Of a stretch of 64,000 bases of DNA, positions 12,597 through 25,518 are shown one piece after another (position 1 is the first letter of the stretch; every line of letters starts with the position of its first letter). The stretch covers positions 205,883-269,882 of the forward strand of contig JAMDHS010000021.1 in assembly GCA_029717555.1 (NCBI GenBank), in the 5' to 3' direction. The position numbers were made by a program, and so were the translations under genes. The stretch is from Peribolospora baueri. Its lineage: Eukaryota > Basidiomycota > Peribolosporomycetes > Peribolosporales > Peribolosporaceae. The notes under the pieces were generated by a model. It was not told where the DNA came from and searched no databases. It saw nothing but the letters and a program-made list of their open reading frames with translations.

Positions 12597-13117
12597 ACGA
12601 GGAGGGCGAAGGCAGTGCCACCGGGTTGCGGGGTCGGAAGGGTCGTCCGTCACTTAGATCTTTTGCTGCGCGCCGCCGGTTGGTTGGTTGGTTGGTACCA
12701 ATGTGGCGCTCGATTAGTTAATCATACTAGTCGCTTTTGCTCAGGGTTCTGCGTCCATCGGAGCAGCAGGCGCTCTTATTCCCCTTTCGCTTTCTTCCCG
12801 TTCGCCGTCGCGTGCGCACGCGCGCGTGTGCACACCGCCAACTCGCCCGCTCTCATCGCATAGCTTACTCCTGACAGTCAACCAAGAGCGTGCGAGCCGT
12901 CCCAGAGGAAGGACGTTTTCTGACCGTCGACTTTCCATCTGACCCGAGAAAAGCGACATCATTTCCATCGGGCGCCCTACACACTCGAGACGAGAGATCA
13001 CCACATGCCCCACGACCGCGAGGCTAAGCAGGCGGCCAGCAAGCTAGCCGGAGGCGAGCGGAGGGAGGGAGGTGGCGCCTCCATGCGTCTGTGCGCGAGC
13101 GTGCTGGTGAATCACGT
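12597..13117. other. Convergent intergenic region with alternating purine-pyrimidine tract
   Basis: This is a 521-bp gap between the 3' ends of the DCAF7 homologue and methionine aminopeptidase 2. It contains a GGTT repeat near 12680 and an alternating purine-pyrimidine stretch at about 12806-12834 (GCGTGCGCACGCGCGCGTGT and flanks). That composition can adopt left-handed DNA. No gene is seen. Confidence 0.55.
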
Positions 13118-15575
<2,458 letters not shown>

Positions 15576-15847
15576 TTTCAAATGTCCCAGCGTAGGGTAC
15601 GGGCCTGGGAGAAGGGTTGCTGGAGTTGGAAGCGGTGGTGTGAACGGGAAGCGATGTCGTGCGATATTCTCTAGAAGCGAGCGCTCGAAACATGAAGAGG
15701 GCACGTGACAATACAAATTGGCCTTTAAAAGGGTGTCGTCTATTATCCAGCGGCCGCAGCCCGGCCTCGTACGACTCGAAAGATAAGAGGTCTGTCTTCG
15801 GCGAGATGCTGTTGGAAGATGAACGTCACCACCACTCGCCTGTAAAG
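15576..15847. promoter_or_regulatory. Bidirectional promoter MAP2 / HOM6
   Basis: This is a 272-bp divergent promoter with one GCACGTGAC element (core 15702-15707), roughly central. CACGTG is a bHLH-type site; regulation is inferred. Confidence 0.45.
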
Positions 15848-17329
15848 ATGCCAGTCAACGTTGCCATCATCGGTGAGTAAGCGAACGGTTCCTCATACGA
15901 TGGGACGGCTTCACAAGTCTCGAAAGATTTTGCCAAGCCGAGCAGGAGATTCCGCTGACATCGCTTTGTCCCCCCCGGTCTTCGCAAGGTGTCGGCCTCG
16001 TCGGCGGCGAGGTCATCTCGCAGCTCTCGCTTCCGGCTTTGGCCCCGCTGTTCACCATCGTGGCCCTTTCCAACTCGAAGCATACCCTGCTTACCTCGCA
16101 AGGTATCTCCTCCTCCACCTGGAAGTCCGCCTTGTCGTCGGCCCCCGCCGCGCTCGCGCTCCCCGAGCTCACCTCCGAGCTCAGCAAGATCGCACAGAGC
16201 ACGGGCCGGCACACGGTCGTCATCGATAACACCTCGAACGATGCCGTGGCATCTCACTACCCGGCATTTTTGAAGGCAGGCCTGAGCGTGGTGACGCCAA
16301 ACAAGAAGGCCACCTCGTCCTCGCTCGACCTCTACCGCTCCATCCTGGCCTCCTCCGCACCCTCCGTACCGTCTGGGCCGCTCTACTACGGCGAGAGCAC
16401 GGTAGGAGCAGGTCTTCCAATCTTGAGCACGCTCAAAGATCTCGTGGCGACGGGAGATGAAGTGCACAAGATTGAGGGCGTGTTCAGCGGGACGCTCAGC
16501 TACATCTTTAACGAGTTCAGCCCGGTCAAAGAGGAGAATGGAGCCAAGACTTTCTCAGAGATCGTGAAGGGTGCTAGGGAGGCTGGCTATACGGTGCGTT
16601 TTTACAATGAATTCCTTTTCTCTCGGTTTTTTTGTACGTGCCTTGACTCACATTCCCGCCGACGCCATCTTATTGTCCTTTTTTTCATTTCGCCTCTCGC
16701 AACGCTTAGGAGCCCCATCCGGCGGACGACCTCTCGGGCGTGGACGTCGCGCGCAAGCTGGCCATTCTCTCCCGTCTCGTTCCCGCGCTCGCCTCGTCCC
16801 TTCCCAACGGGTGCGCCTCGGTGGACACGCGTTCGCTCATCCCCTCCGGGCTCGAGGACGCTAAGACGGGAGATGACTTTGTCACCCGTCTGCCTCAGTA
16901 CGACGCCCAATTCGAGGAGCTGAAGGAGCAGGCGAAGAAGGAGGGGAGCGTGCTGAGGTATGTGGGGGTGATCGACGTGCAGAAAGGAGCGGTTAGAGCG
17001 AACTTGGAGAAGTGAGTCGGCCCGATCTTTTTCGTCGTCCTCCTGTCTGACCTGCCGTGTGCGCTACGCTGCCTTGCCACTGACAAACCCCTCCGCGTTG
17101 CCGTCCCCACCTTTCATCCCGACTCGCCCGCACGGGTTCGGTTCAATTCAGGTACCCGGCGACGCACCCCTTCGCGACGTCGCTTTCGGGCTCGGACAAC
17201 ATCATCGCCTTCCACACGGCGCGCTACAGCGCCCGGCCGCTCATCATCCAGGGCGCCGGAGCGGGCGCGGCGGTTACGGCCATGGGCGTCGTGGGCGACG
17301 CGCTCAAGGTGGCCGAGAGGAGAGGATGA
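15848..17329 (+). CDS. HOM6: Homoserine dehydrogenase
   Basis: This enzyme reduces aspartate semialdehyde to homoserine with NAD(P)H, the branch point toward methionine and threonine. The four exons are 15848-15872 (25 nt), 15989-16593, 16710-17011 and 17152-17329 (1110 nt, 369 residues). The N-terminal Rossmann motif VNVAIIGVGLVGGEV spans the first intron. Further landmarks are VIDNTSNDAVA, VVTPNKKA, the catalytic-domain segment KIEGVFSGTLSYIFNEF, the DDLSGVDVARKL motif and the C-terminal IIQGAGAGAAVTAMGVVGD. This is the short monofunctional fungal form without a fused aspartokinase or ACT domain. It is convergent with the Sos7-like gene. Confidence 0.95.
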
Positions 17330-17587
17330 CGGACCGAGACCGGTGGAAGCTCTCGGCCGCTCGATTCCGTTCTGATAGAGGGGAAACAGTCTCTGTAGAC
17401 AACGAATTTTTGGACTAGAAATACAACGCCAATGCATGCATACGTGCATGGCGGCGCGGCGGCGGGCGGGGGCGGAGATGGTGAGCCGCCAAAGCCGGAT
17501 GGAAGGGACGAGGACGAGTGGAGAAGGTGCGGAGGTGCGCAGAATATACAGGAAGAAGAAGGGGCCGATCCAACGTGATCGTCGTCG

Positions 17588-19317
17588 TCACCGTCCCGCA
17601 GGCACGCCAAGACGGAGAGGCTCGGCGATCAAGCCTTGAACTTCTTGGACGAGCGCGCAGACGTCGTTGGCGGGTCCGGCGTGGGCGAGGATGGCGTCGA
17701 GTGGGGTCGTCGTGGTCGCCGTGGAGGGGATGCGGAGCTTTTCGGGAAAGAAAGGGGAAGGGGTGCGGTTCGATTCGATTCACTTCGGCTCACTTCGGCT
17801 CGGTTCGGTTCGGTTCGGGCGCACGGGCGTTTTGAAGACTCGACTCGATTCGACTCACCTCGGCGTCCTTAAGCGCCTGAGAGGCGCTGTCGAAGCGGAT
17901 CTTCAGAGTGGCCGTCGCGTCGTCATCATCGTCGTCGTTGTCGTCCTGGTCGGCGGCGGGCAGACGCCAGACGATAGTGAGCTCCTCCCTTCCCTTGGCG
18001 GAGACGCGGGCGAGGCCGAGGGAGAGCTTTAGACATTCCAGCTCGACGGTCCAGCGGTCTCTCTCCCTCTCCTCCCTCTCGCCTTTCCTCGACCTCCTCA
18101 CCACCTCGGCTGCGAGCGCCTCGGCCGAGCTCCTCTGCGCGTTGAGCTTGTCGAGCCGTCTGCTCTGTTGTGCGAGCTCGCGTCTGAGGAGGGAGAGATC
18201 GGACTGGCGCGACACGAGTGAGGAATCGAGGGACTGTAGCTCGACGATCTGCTCGTCCAGCTTCGCCGTCGCCTCGTCCACCGTGAGGCGCTGCTGGGCC
18301 GGATGGAGGGCGCGCATGCGGCCGAGCTCGAGCTCCACGTCTTGGATGGACTGCAGGAGAAAGGCGGCTTCGGTGGTTTGGGAGGCGAGCGCCTCGTAGC
18401 CTACCGGGGGCCATTGGGAAGAGGCGAACGAAGAGGGGAACGGCTTCAGTTTAAGAAAGCGGAAGGGGAACAAGAAGAAGGGGCCGGCTGGGGAAGTGGC
18501 GCCGACTCACGAGGTCCGAGCTCGTCGGCCAATGCGCAGATCTGCCCCTTAAGGTCAGCGACAGTGGCCTTCTCCTGTTTGAGCTCGGCCTTCATGTCTT
18601 CTGCTTTTGCGTCTAGCGGCGAGGTGAACGGGAGACGGGAGAATGGAGAGCGGAAATGAGAGTCAGAAGACGAAAGGAAAGCTCCTATTCCCCAAACCGA
18701 AGCGAACCCATCCCGTTCCGTCCTGTCCTCCTCGTCCAATGCTGACATCACCCACCAAGCTCTGCCTGATCTTTGACGTGACGGATGCTGTCCTCATCGC
18801 TGATGTGTCGGAAGAAGCGCTCCTTCGTCTCTTGCTCTATGAACGTGAACTTTAGCTTTCGGAAGTGGTCCTGTAAGATGGCGACCGAGCGTGGCAAAAA
18901 AAAGGAGTGAGTTCTCCGTCGGCCACCAGGCAGCGTAGTGAGGCCAGCTCACCTTGAGCCATTCCGCTTCGGTTTCCTCGGCACCTGGGTTGGAGGCATC
19001 CCACACGATGGAGACGTCCCCGCCGGCTGAAACGTGGGTGTGGTCGTTGGTGTTGGAAAGGGCGTCCCTAGCCAGGAAGGCTTGCTTGAAGTCAAGGAGA
19101 GAGACGGGCGTGGTGGAGAGGGTCTTGATGGTCCTTCCATCGTGCAGAGCACACATGAGGCCCAAAGCGAAGGGAAGACGAAGGAAGCGGGGGAGCGGCG
19201 AAGTGAGTGGACTGGATCGCGCTGCGCATTCCGAGTGTTTGCTCACTTGTCGGCTTCGGACCTTATTTGGTCAAACCCTTGTTCCGTCGACGGCGACGTC
19301 AACGCAGTCGCCTCCAT
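17588..19317 (-). CDS. SOS7: Kinetochore protein Sos7/Kre28-like coiled coil
   Basis: The six exons are 19247-19317, 18953-19133, 18756-18870, 18511-18612, 17859-18400 and 17588-17737 (1161 nt, 386 residues). The N-terminal third contains SLLDFKQAFLARDAL and the segment DHFRKLKFTFIEQETKERFF, a pattern I associate with the Sos7 (S. pombe) / Kre28 (S. cerevisiae) family. Long coiled coils follow (KAEDMKAELKQEKATVADLK, and a second region rich in Leu/Gln/Arg). In known systems this protein pairs with Spc7/Spc105 in the KNL1 complex, which links the Mis12 and Ndc80 complexes to the spindle checkpoint. A short Asp-rich run and a compact C-terminal segment could form an RWD-like end, but that is inference. 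These proteins diverge fast, so the call rests on one motif plus architecture. Intron 5 holds a TTCGG/GGTTC simple repeat. Confidence 0.65.
17738..17858 (-). repeat. Simple repeat inside the last SOS7 intron
   Basis: The intron contains repeated CACTTCGGCT and GGTTC units (about 17778-17819) and TCGACTCGATTCGACTC-like sequence (about 17839-17857). Such microsatellites vary in length between strains. No function is suggested. Confidence 0.6.
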
Positions 19318-19960
19318 TCCTTTATTTTATTCCCAAGTGCGCGTCGAGGCGGTGAGCGAGTCGATGGGCGGAGCGTGAGGGGGTCGAGCGACGACTGGTG
19401 CTGGTGCTGATTTAACCAGCCACGCCAATTTGGCGCGCAGGGACGCGTCGGCCGGCCGATTGCGAGTCACGTGCGCACAGAGCACAGCGCGCACACACTA
19501 TCTAATCGGCGGGTGGACGATTGCCGCCGCGGCGGTTATGGCAGATACGCGCAGAGCGCGCGCCGCGCCGCGAGGCGAATACGTACGTGAGCTCCTCTCG
19601 CTATGATCGCCCTCCTGTCAAATAGTATAAAAGGACAACCTCCGAGTCCCCTGGAGGAGGATAATCACCTTCTATCATCAACACAATCCAAACCTTGGCA
19701 TAGCTTCCAGCTTGTCTTGTAGCTTCCAGCTGCGATCGGGCTTCTGCCCTCGGCCTCGTGCCACTCCCCTGCGCTCGTCGGCCGATCGACCCCGTCCGCT
19801 TCCTTCCTTCCTTTCTTTTTACCCTCATCTTGCACGCTGTCTATTTCATTCGCTGTTCCCGTGTAAAGGACGGGGCCGGTCCCTTCGACAAGCTCGCCCG
19901 CTCTTCGTCGCCCTGTGGCGATTCAGAAGCGGTAAGAGCCATCGTTCTTTCCTTTGCCCA
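19318..19960. promoter_or_regulatory. SOS7 promoter side and a TATA-box region with no clear gene
   Basis: A CACGTG lies at 19468-19473; read on the minus strand it is GCACGTGAC, and it sits about 150 bp upstream of the SOS7 ATG. On the plus strand, TATAAAAG at 19626-19633 is followed by CA-rich and CT-rich sequence resembling a fungal transcription start region, with a duplicated TAGCTTCCAGCT. However, no ATG occurs on the plus strand between about 19660 and 20176. If a transcript starts here, it does not open into a normal reading frame. Confidence 0.4.
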
Positions 19961-20032
19961 GCAAAACTGAGCGGGGCACAACCGATTCGCATCATATTAA
20001 CGACGACCCCGCATCGCCTCGTGGAATCTTTA

Positions 20033-20356
20033 CCTTCCAGCTTCCGACGGGCCCCACCATCGCTAGCAGTGCCGACAAGACCCCCTCACAACTCACCCAC
20101 ATCCTCTACCACTACTCCACACTGGTGCGATATCTTACCCAAGATAGAGAACGGTCTGACTTCTCATTCCAAGGTGATGAAGGACCAGCAGACTTTTGGC
20201 TTTACTCACCTGCTGCCCTTCTATAGCCTGATTTCTGACCTTGAACTTTTGATCTATAACTCTGCGTTTGATTTCAGACTATTCCCCCCCTCCTGCCAAA
20301 AGGAAGCGAGGACCGGAGGCCAACATCACATCACATCACTCTGGGTGGGCGCGCCG
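20033..20356 (+). pseudogene. Coding-like fragments of an unrecognised gene, start missing and 3' end broken
   Basis: Codon choice and composition in 20033-20173 look protein-coding (for example FTFQLPTGPTIASSADK and QLTHILYHYSTLVRYLTQD). A normal-looking intron (20174-20277, GTGATG to TTTCAG) joins it in frame to 20278 onward (YSPPPAKRKRGPEANIT, a nuclear-localisation-like basic patch). That frame then runs into the inverted duplication and stops at a TAG near 20385. No ATG precedes it. I do not recognise the protein. The best reading is a gene broken by local rearrangement, but a fast-evolving lineage-specific gene with an unseen upstream start cannot be excluded. Confidence 0.3.
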
Positions 20357-20750
20357 CCCAGCTCTCGAAACCGGCCCACTTTAGTGGTCTTCAAAGAGCT
20401 GGTGTGTCTCGCCTTTGTGGCTTGGGGAGGTTCGGGAGGGGCGCGACGGCGAGTACGTTGCGCACTTTACGCCGGATGACGTAGCCAAGCTGCCTATGGG
20501 GGCGTCGGACGCCCAAGGGCTACCCGCTCGAATCTAACAGGCACATACTCCTGTCCGATTCGTGCGATGTGGAGCCCTTGGGCGTCCGACGCCCCCATAG
20601 GCAGCTTAGCGACGTCGTCCGGGGTGAAGTGCGCGACGAACTCGCCGTCGCGCCCCTCGCGGACCTCACCAAGCCACAGGGGTGTCACCCCCAGCTCCTG
20701 AAAGACCACTAAAGTGGCCGGTTTCGAGAGCTGGGCTGCGTGCGCACCCA
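20346..20750. repeat. Imperfect inverted duplication with a perfect 34-bp inner hairpin
   Basis: The sequence at about 20346-20521 is repeated in inverted orientation at about 20573-20750. The innermost 34 bases of each arm (20488-20521 and 20573-20606) are exact reverse complements, separated by a 51-base loop. Farther out, the arms match at an estimated four bases in five, with small deletions in the left copy. The right copy lies inside an open minus-strand frame. In the left copy that frame is broken. Confidence 0.85.
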
Positions 20751-20943
20751 GAGCCCGGACCCAAACGAGGCAGGCAGTCCTCCACGTCTCGGGGATGGTT
20801 CCCTCCGAGTAGTTAAAGAAAGGCATGGCTCTGGTCCGGGTTGGGGCAGCAAGAAGCTGCAACACGCGTTCAGACTCGCCCTTCTGAGAGGAACTTCCCG
20901 TTTCCAGGATTTGCTCCTCTCCGGAGCTGTCGAAATCGGACAT
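20494..20943 (-). CDS. Hypothetical 149-residue protein ending inside the inverted duplication
   Basis: An ATG at 20941-20943 opens a frame to a TAG at 20494-20496. The first roughly 120 codons look genuinely coding (GC-rich third positions; segments such as SDFDSSGEEQILETG, ETWRTACLVWVRALG and EFVAHFTPDDVAKLP). The last roughly 25 codons read through the hairpin loop and into the inverted left copy, so the present C-terminus (ERVALGRPTPP) is probably a product of the rearrangement. No known domain, signal peptide or membrane segment is seen. It may be a truncated lineage-specific gene or a decaying copy. Confidence 0.35.
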   Translation of the reverse strand: MSDFDSSGEEQILETGSSSQKGESERVLQLLAAPTRTRAMPFFNYSEGTIPETWRTACLVWVRALGAHAAQLSKPATLVVFQELGVTPLWLGEVREGRDGEFVAHFTPDDVAKLPMGASDAQGLHIARIGQEYVPVRFERVALGRPTPP

Positions 20944-20947
20944 CAGG

Positions 20948-21190
20948 TTGCTCGGAGAGGAGCACGGTTACCCTTCGTCATCATCGCTCGCGGAGCAGAA
21001 GCACTACGAAGCGGCCGTCAATGCTGTTACCGACACCGACGTGTTGGACGACGAGTCGCCCTCTCCTTCTTGGTCAGCGCAAGCCGGTATGGCGGATGTC
21101 CGCTCGGCCGACTCGATCGTCACCGCTGGCGCCGCCTTTGACGCCGGCGTCTATGCGATAGGACCGGCGCTCCTCGATTCCCCTCGAATA
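20948..21190 (+). other. Coding-like plus-strand segment, gene not resolved
   Basis: The frame from 20948 to about 21190 has coding-like codon usage (HYEAAVNAVTDTDVLDDESP, then AGMADVRSADSIVTAGAAF). It is AT-richer and non-coding in character after 21200. It could be a further exon of the broken gene at 20033-20356, displaced by the inverted duplication. I cannot connect it to a start or a terminator. Confidence 0.25.
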
Positions 21191-21480
21191 CCCTTTGGTG
21201 GGCTTTGTTTCGACGTCTCTCATGTATCAACGTCTCTCGTCTATCTTAATGTCTGTTGCTACCGTTCTCCTTTCCATGCCCTCATCTCTTATGCCTCCAA
21301 ACGTGGCATGCATCGATGTCAGCGTCTGCTCTACATTGTATTTTCATATCATCCATCCCATCTCCTATCTTCATCGCTCGCTTCTTCCTTCACTGTACGA
21401 AATATCCTCGGTACGAATTGCACAAGTCTCGTCTACATCTACCCGGCACACAGAATCTTCAACACACGTCGGAAGCCAAA

Positions 21481-22628
21481 TCAGATCTCGGGCTCTACGA
21501 CGACCCTCAAACGGACCCGAGCGCCCAGGGGTCGAATGTGTGCGTTGACTGCGTGCGAACGGCGGAGAGAAGGTCGTCAAAGAGAGGGAAGGAAGGAATT
21601 AGCTTCTTCTGTCAGCGGTGTACTTGCGCATGAGAAAGAAAACGAGAAGGAGGAGAGAAGAGGAACGGGAGAAGAAGAAGAGGCAGGCAGAGACGAAGGA
21701 CACCAAAGCAGAAGCAAGGGCAGGAGCAGTTCTCACCCAGATATTCTCCGGTTCTCTTAATCCTGCCCCGCTCGAGAGCGCTCTTCGTCCCTGCCGCCCC
21801 GTCCAAGAGCTCGTATTCCACCACGGCAGCGCGGCCGGCCGGGACGGCAGCCGCGCCAGCGCCAGTACCTTCCTCGACGCCGTGCTCGGTCCGCAAAACG
21901 TCCAAGACGTCGGCGAGCGTCACCGACCCGTGCAGCGTCCTTCCCGTCGTCATCGCCGCCGGTTCGGTTTGAGCATGAGAAACGCGTCGGCGGAGGACGA
22001 GAGGGGGAAGGGACTCTAGGAGGGTTTGGAGGGCAAGCGGGTCTTGCGTGCTAGGCTCGGGTCGAGATTGTGGGGACGCAGGGGTGGAGCCGGGGTCGGA
22101 AGAAGAGGCGAGGGCATCGCCGAACGGATCGGTGGCAGAGGAAGGGGAGAGGTAAGAGGCCTTGAAGGTTGGGTAGAGGTCGTTTCGCATCCTCCCTGGG
22201 GAGACTTGTTGCGTCGTGCCTGGAGGGACGTTACAAGTGCAGGCCGCACGTAAGGAGAAGATCCACGTCTCGATTCGCGGCCGAACGCCCCATCCGCCTG
22301 ACGAAAGCATCAACGCGCGCGCAACGCACCCTTACGACCGAGGCCAGGGACGTCCTCAAGGAGCCGGACGGGGATGACCTTCTTGCTCATAAGCCGCCGC
22401 TGCACAAGCGGTGGTGAGAGTAGGTCAGCGCAAGAGGGCGGTGAAAGGAAACGACAAGAGAGTAAGTTGATGGGGGGACGCTGATTAGGAACCCGACCGG
22501 CTGGCCGCGTATGAGGCTTCTCCGTCCACCTGAGCCAAACTCACCTGCGCCATAGAGGCCAGGACACTTGCTGGAGAGGAGAATGTTCGCAATACGCTCC
22601 TTGTCAGCGGTCTCTGGAAGGCATTCAT
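21481..22628 (-). CDS. MRPL9: Mitochondrial large-subunit ribosomal protein bL9m
   Basis: This is a component of the mitochondrial ribosome large subunit at the L1-stalk side. The four exons are 22545-22628, 22330-22399, 21737-22204 and 21481-21548 (690 nt, 229 residues). The N-terminus, MNAFQRPLTRSVLRTFSS, is Arg/Ser-rich and lacks acidic residues, as expected for mitochondrial import. The bL9 signature follows across two introns: KKVIPVRLLEDVPGLGRK and VSPGRMRNDLYPTFKASYL. The C-terminal domain ends in HIRPLGARVRLRVVVEPEI. The start was chosen because only this frame joins exon 1 to the KKVIPV exon. A CACGTG at 22718-22723 lies 90 bp upstream of the ATG. The S. cerevisiae counterpart is Mrpl50. 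Confidence 0.88.
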
Positions 22629-23076
22629 CGTCGTCATGGTCGTCGGGGATGAGCTGAACGGCCTGTGGAACGCTCCTCAGACCCGTTCTTCTCAAAGGCA
22701 TCTCATTTTGTTTGTGGCACGTGACATTACAAACCGTTCTTGAGTTTGAAAGCTCGTAAAGGGCATCATTAGAAAAGATTGTCCCCGTCCCTCCTTTCGT
22801 CCTCTCTGGAAGCGGTGCAAGTAATACTTCGACTACAATGGGAACGGGTATGGATTCTGTCATATCACGAATAGACAGCATTTAGTTATGAAGAGGGAGC
22901 AAACGGAATGACTGCCTGCAGCGCCAGGTGGAAGATGGAGGACGGAAGAACCCTGGGGAGTTCGAGAGAGGGTACGAGGGCGGAAGGTGGATTTGCCAAA
23001 CAGATAAGGGAAGGTAGTACCGCCTGCCTCTCAGGCAGCGAGCCAACAATCGAGCACGAAGCTCCGCGAAAAGAAC
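22629..23076. promoter_or_regulatory. bL9m promoter and seipin 3' flank
   Basis: This is a 448-bp tandem spacer upstream of bL9m with one GCACGTGAC (core 22718-22723). No gene is seen. Confidence 0.45.
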
Positions 23077-25518
23077 CTAGGCGTCCGCCTCCTCTGTCTC
23101 CGCGCCCGTAGTATCCGTCGTCGTCCCGCTCTCGCGCAGCGCACCTGCCTCACCCTCTTCCTCGGCGCTACTGCTCGGGCTCGCTTCTTCGCCTTCGCTT
23201 GCCGTTCGCCCTGTTCTCTCCTCGATTCGCTCAGTCTCGCCCTCAGTTGCCTCTTCCGGCGCGAAGCGATCTTGCTCTTCACCGCGGGGCTCCTCGGGAA
23301 GGAGAGAGGGAGACCCGGACGCGGAGGAACTGGGCTCGTCCACCTCTGGTATCGAAGCGATCCGAGGTTGCAAGCCGCGGGGTATGTGACCGGCCGGCGG
23401 CGAAGTGAACGAGGGAGTCGAAGAAGACGGCGCTGTGGCGGATGAGGAAGAAGAGCTTGTCGTGGCTGTGGAAGGTACCGAAGGGCCGAAGCTCCCTCTC
23501 CCGCCGCCGATAGGCCCAGTCGCAGCCCCGGACGTCTCCGAGCCACCCACGGTGCTGGGCGGTCCGCCTGAAGACTCTCGGCGCTCACGCTGCTTTGCAA
23601 TTGCCCATCGAACCCTCTCCGCCTCCGCCTCTCTAGCGCGCTCCAGCTCGCTAACGGCGGTACGACTGCCACCAGAGGCCCCGGAAGCGAGCCTGGCGCG
23701 TTCAAAAGCGGACCGTCGGGCTCCCTCCTCCTCGCCCGCCTCCGTGGGTTCGTCTTCCCACTCCCAACCTTCATCTTCCCCTGTGGGGATGCCAGGACTG
23801 AGGGCGGCGAGACGTTCGACCCTGTACTGCTCTTCCTCCTCTTCCTCGCGATCCCGACCGAGTAGACGCACGCTCTCGTCCACACCCCCCATCCTCCTAC
23901 CAGCTCGGCGGTCACGCTCTCGCTCTCTCCTCCGCCTTTCCCGCCTCTCTTCACGGTCCACTTCCACCAACCTCCTCCTTCTCGCTTCCACGCCATGACG
24001 TCGATGGCGAAGTTGGCTAGAGAGGTCCTCTCCAACTTCCGCGCTTGCTGATCCCTTCTCTGTCTCCTCGCTCTCCTCCTCTCCTTCTTCTGCACCAGTA
24101 TCCTCCGTAGCCAAGAGAGGGGGTTTGTCCCGGAAGAAGGGTGACGGGGGGCGAGAGGAGGAGGCCCGGAAGTAGGTGATGAGACCCCAGATGAGCAGCG
24201 CCGAAATGAGCTCGCCGAGGAAGAAGAGGTAGGTAAATAGCAGGAAAGAGATGAGCGGGTGGTGGACGAGGAGGTACCTGTAGGACAGCATACAGTCGAA
24301 ATGCGGAGTTTGTGAGCCACCAAGAGAAAACATACGCTGTGGATGTGCAAGAAAACCCCATTTTCGTACCTTACGCCTCCGAAATCAGCGTCGAACCTCA
24401 GCCAGCTCTCGAACACCTGCAGCTCGCCTCTGCTGCTCCCCACACATCTCGACCCGACCGGCCCTGTGATACCCATTGCAGCTCCGGTGGCCCAGAAGGA
24501 CGCCTGATCGTGCCGACCAACTTGCACTCTGCCATGCGTCACTTTCGATGCCATCGAGAGAGACCGATCCAGAGGTCTCGTGATGGGAAATGAGGGGTTC
24601 AGTAGGGCGCGAGAGAAGAGGGGGATAGAGAGAGTCTGAGCGGAGGGGTGATACCGCACTGGGGAACGGCGTTTGGATTTGGAAGAGGAAGTGAACGGAC
24701 TTAGGTAAGGAGAGGGAGAGGAGAATGGGGAGAGGAAAGAGACGGCGGAGGAGAGGAGACGGATGGGCGGGGAGCTGTAGGCCATGATAGCCTGCGAGGA
24801 AGAACAGGCGCGTAAGCAATCGCCAAGACAACCCGGCTTCGGATAGTGGAAAGGCAAACCAAGCGATATTCACCGGTCGACTGGCTGCGAGGACCGTCTC
24901 ATTACTTGCAGATCGCAAGTCGATCAGCACCATGAAGTTGCCTGCGGGCATAACGGGAGTCAGCGCTAGAGCTTAGAGAAAAAGCAGTACCATTCGGGCA
25001 AGATCCGGAAGACTCACCAAGATCTACATTAGCCGGAGATGGTGGAACGCTGAGTTCGAGCGTAACATCGTACTCCACATCGGGAGCGAAAAAGTCATCT
25101 TCGGCACTGGGCAGCGCGAAGTCTGCGAAAGGTGGTTGTGAGAAGCTTGGAAGGCGTGAGGATAAGCGAGAAAGGTTGAACAAGAGACAGGTGAGCATCA
25201 GCATGGCTCTGCGCGGATGCAGTACACTGCATTCCCTTCTCACCCATATTGCAAGAAAACCTCCACGCCCTTTGATCCCTCAGGGACGTAGCTGGCGTAA
25301 AATGCGGCATACGCGACTATGCTGAGCGCGCAGCTCGCACCGAGAACCAGGGAGGCAAGGACGAGAGCAACAAGGGCCTTGTGTGTTTTTGGAGATGAGG
25401 CCGTGTCGCGTGCCAGTCCGAACATTTGACGTGCGGTGGAAAAGAGCGAGGAGAAGGGGGAGAGGAGGTGGTCGACGACGGACGGGAGCGAGACGGGCCG
25501 GGCGCCGAGGTCGGCCAT
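23077..25518 (-). CDS. SEI1: Seipin, ER protein of lipid-droplet biogenesis
   Basis: Seipin oligomers sit at ER-lipid droplet contacts and control triglyceride flow into nascent droplets. The five exons are 25244-25518, 25018-25145, 24874-24941, 24370-24791 and 23077-24277 (2094 nt, 697 residues). The N-terminus carries a first transmembrane helix (ALVALVLASLVLGASCALSI). The luminal domain shows EYDVTLELSVPPSPANVDLG and FMVLIDLRSASNETVLAASR, the family's most conserved stretch. The second membrane segment is HHPLISFLLFTYLFFLGELI. A long cytosolic tail of about 380 residues follows, rich in Glu, Arg and Ser with probable coiled-coil parts; it is much longer than in yeast Sei1 (285 residues) and may be disordered. 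The start is the ATG at 25516-25518. It is divergent from DSK2. Confidence 0.9.

Noticed and set aside
20346-20750. The inverted duplication considered as a foldback (MITE-like) element
   Set aside because: The arms contain coding-like sequence continuous with the flanking frame on one side, and no target-site duplication is seen. A local inverted duplication is simpler.
23031-24857. A 608-codon minus-strand open frame overlapping seipin
   Set aside because: It is a shadow frame of the GC-rich, low-complexity seipin tail. The seipin frame carries the conserved luminal motif, the membrane helices and consistent splice junctions; this one is Arg/Pro/Ser-rich with no recognisable domain.
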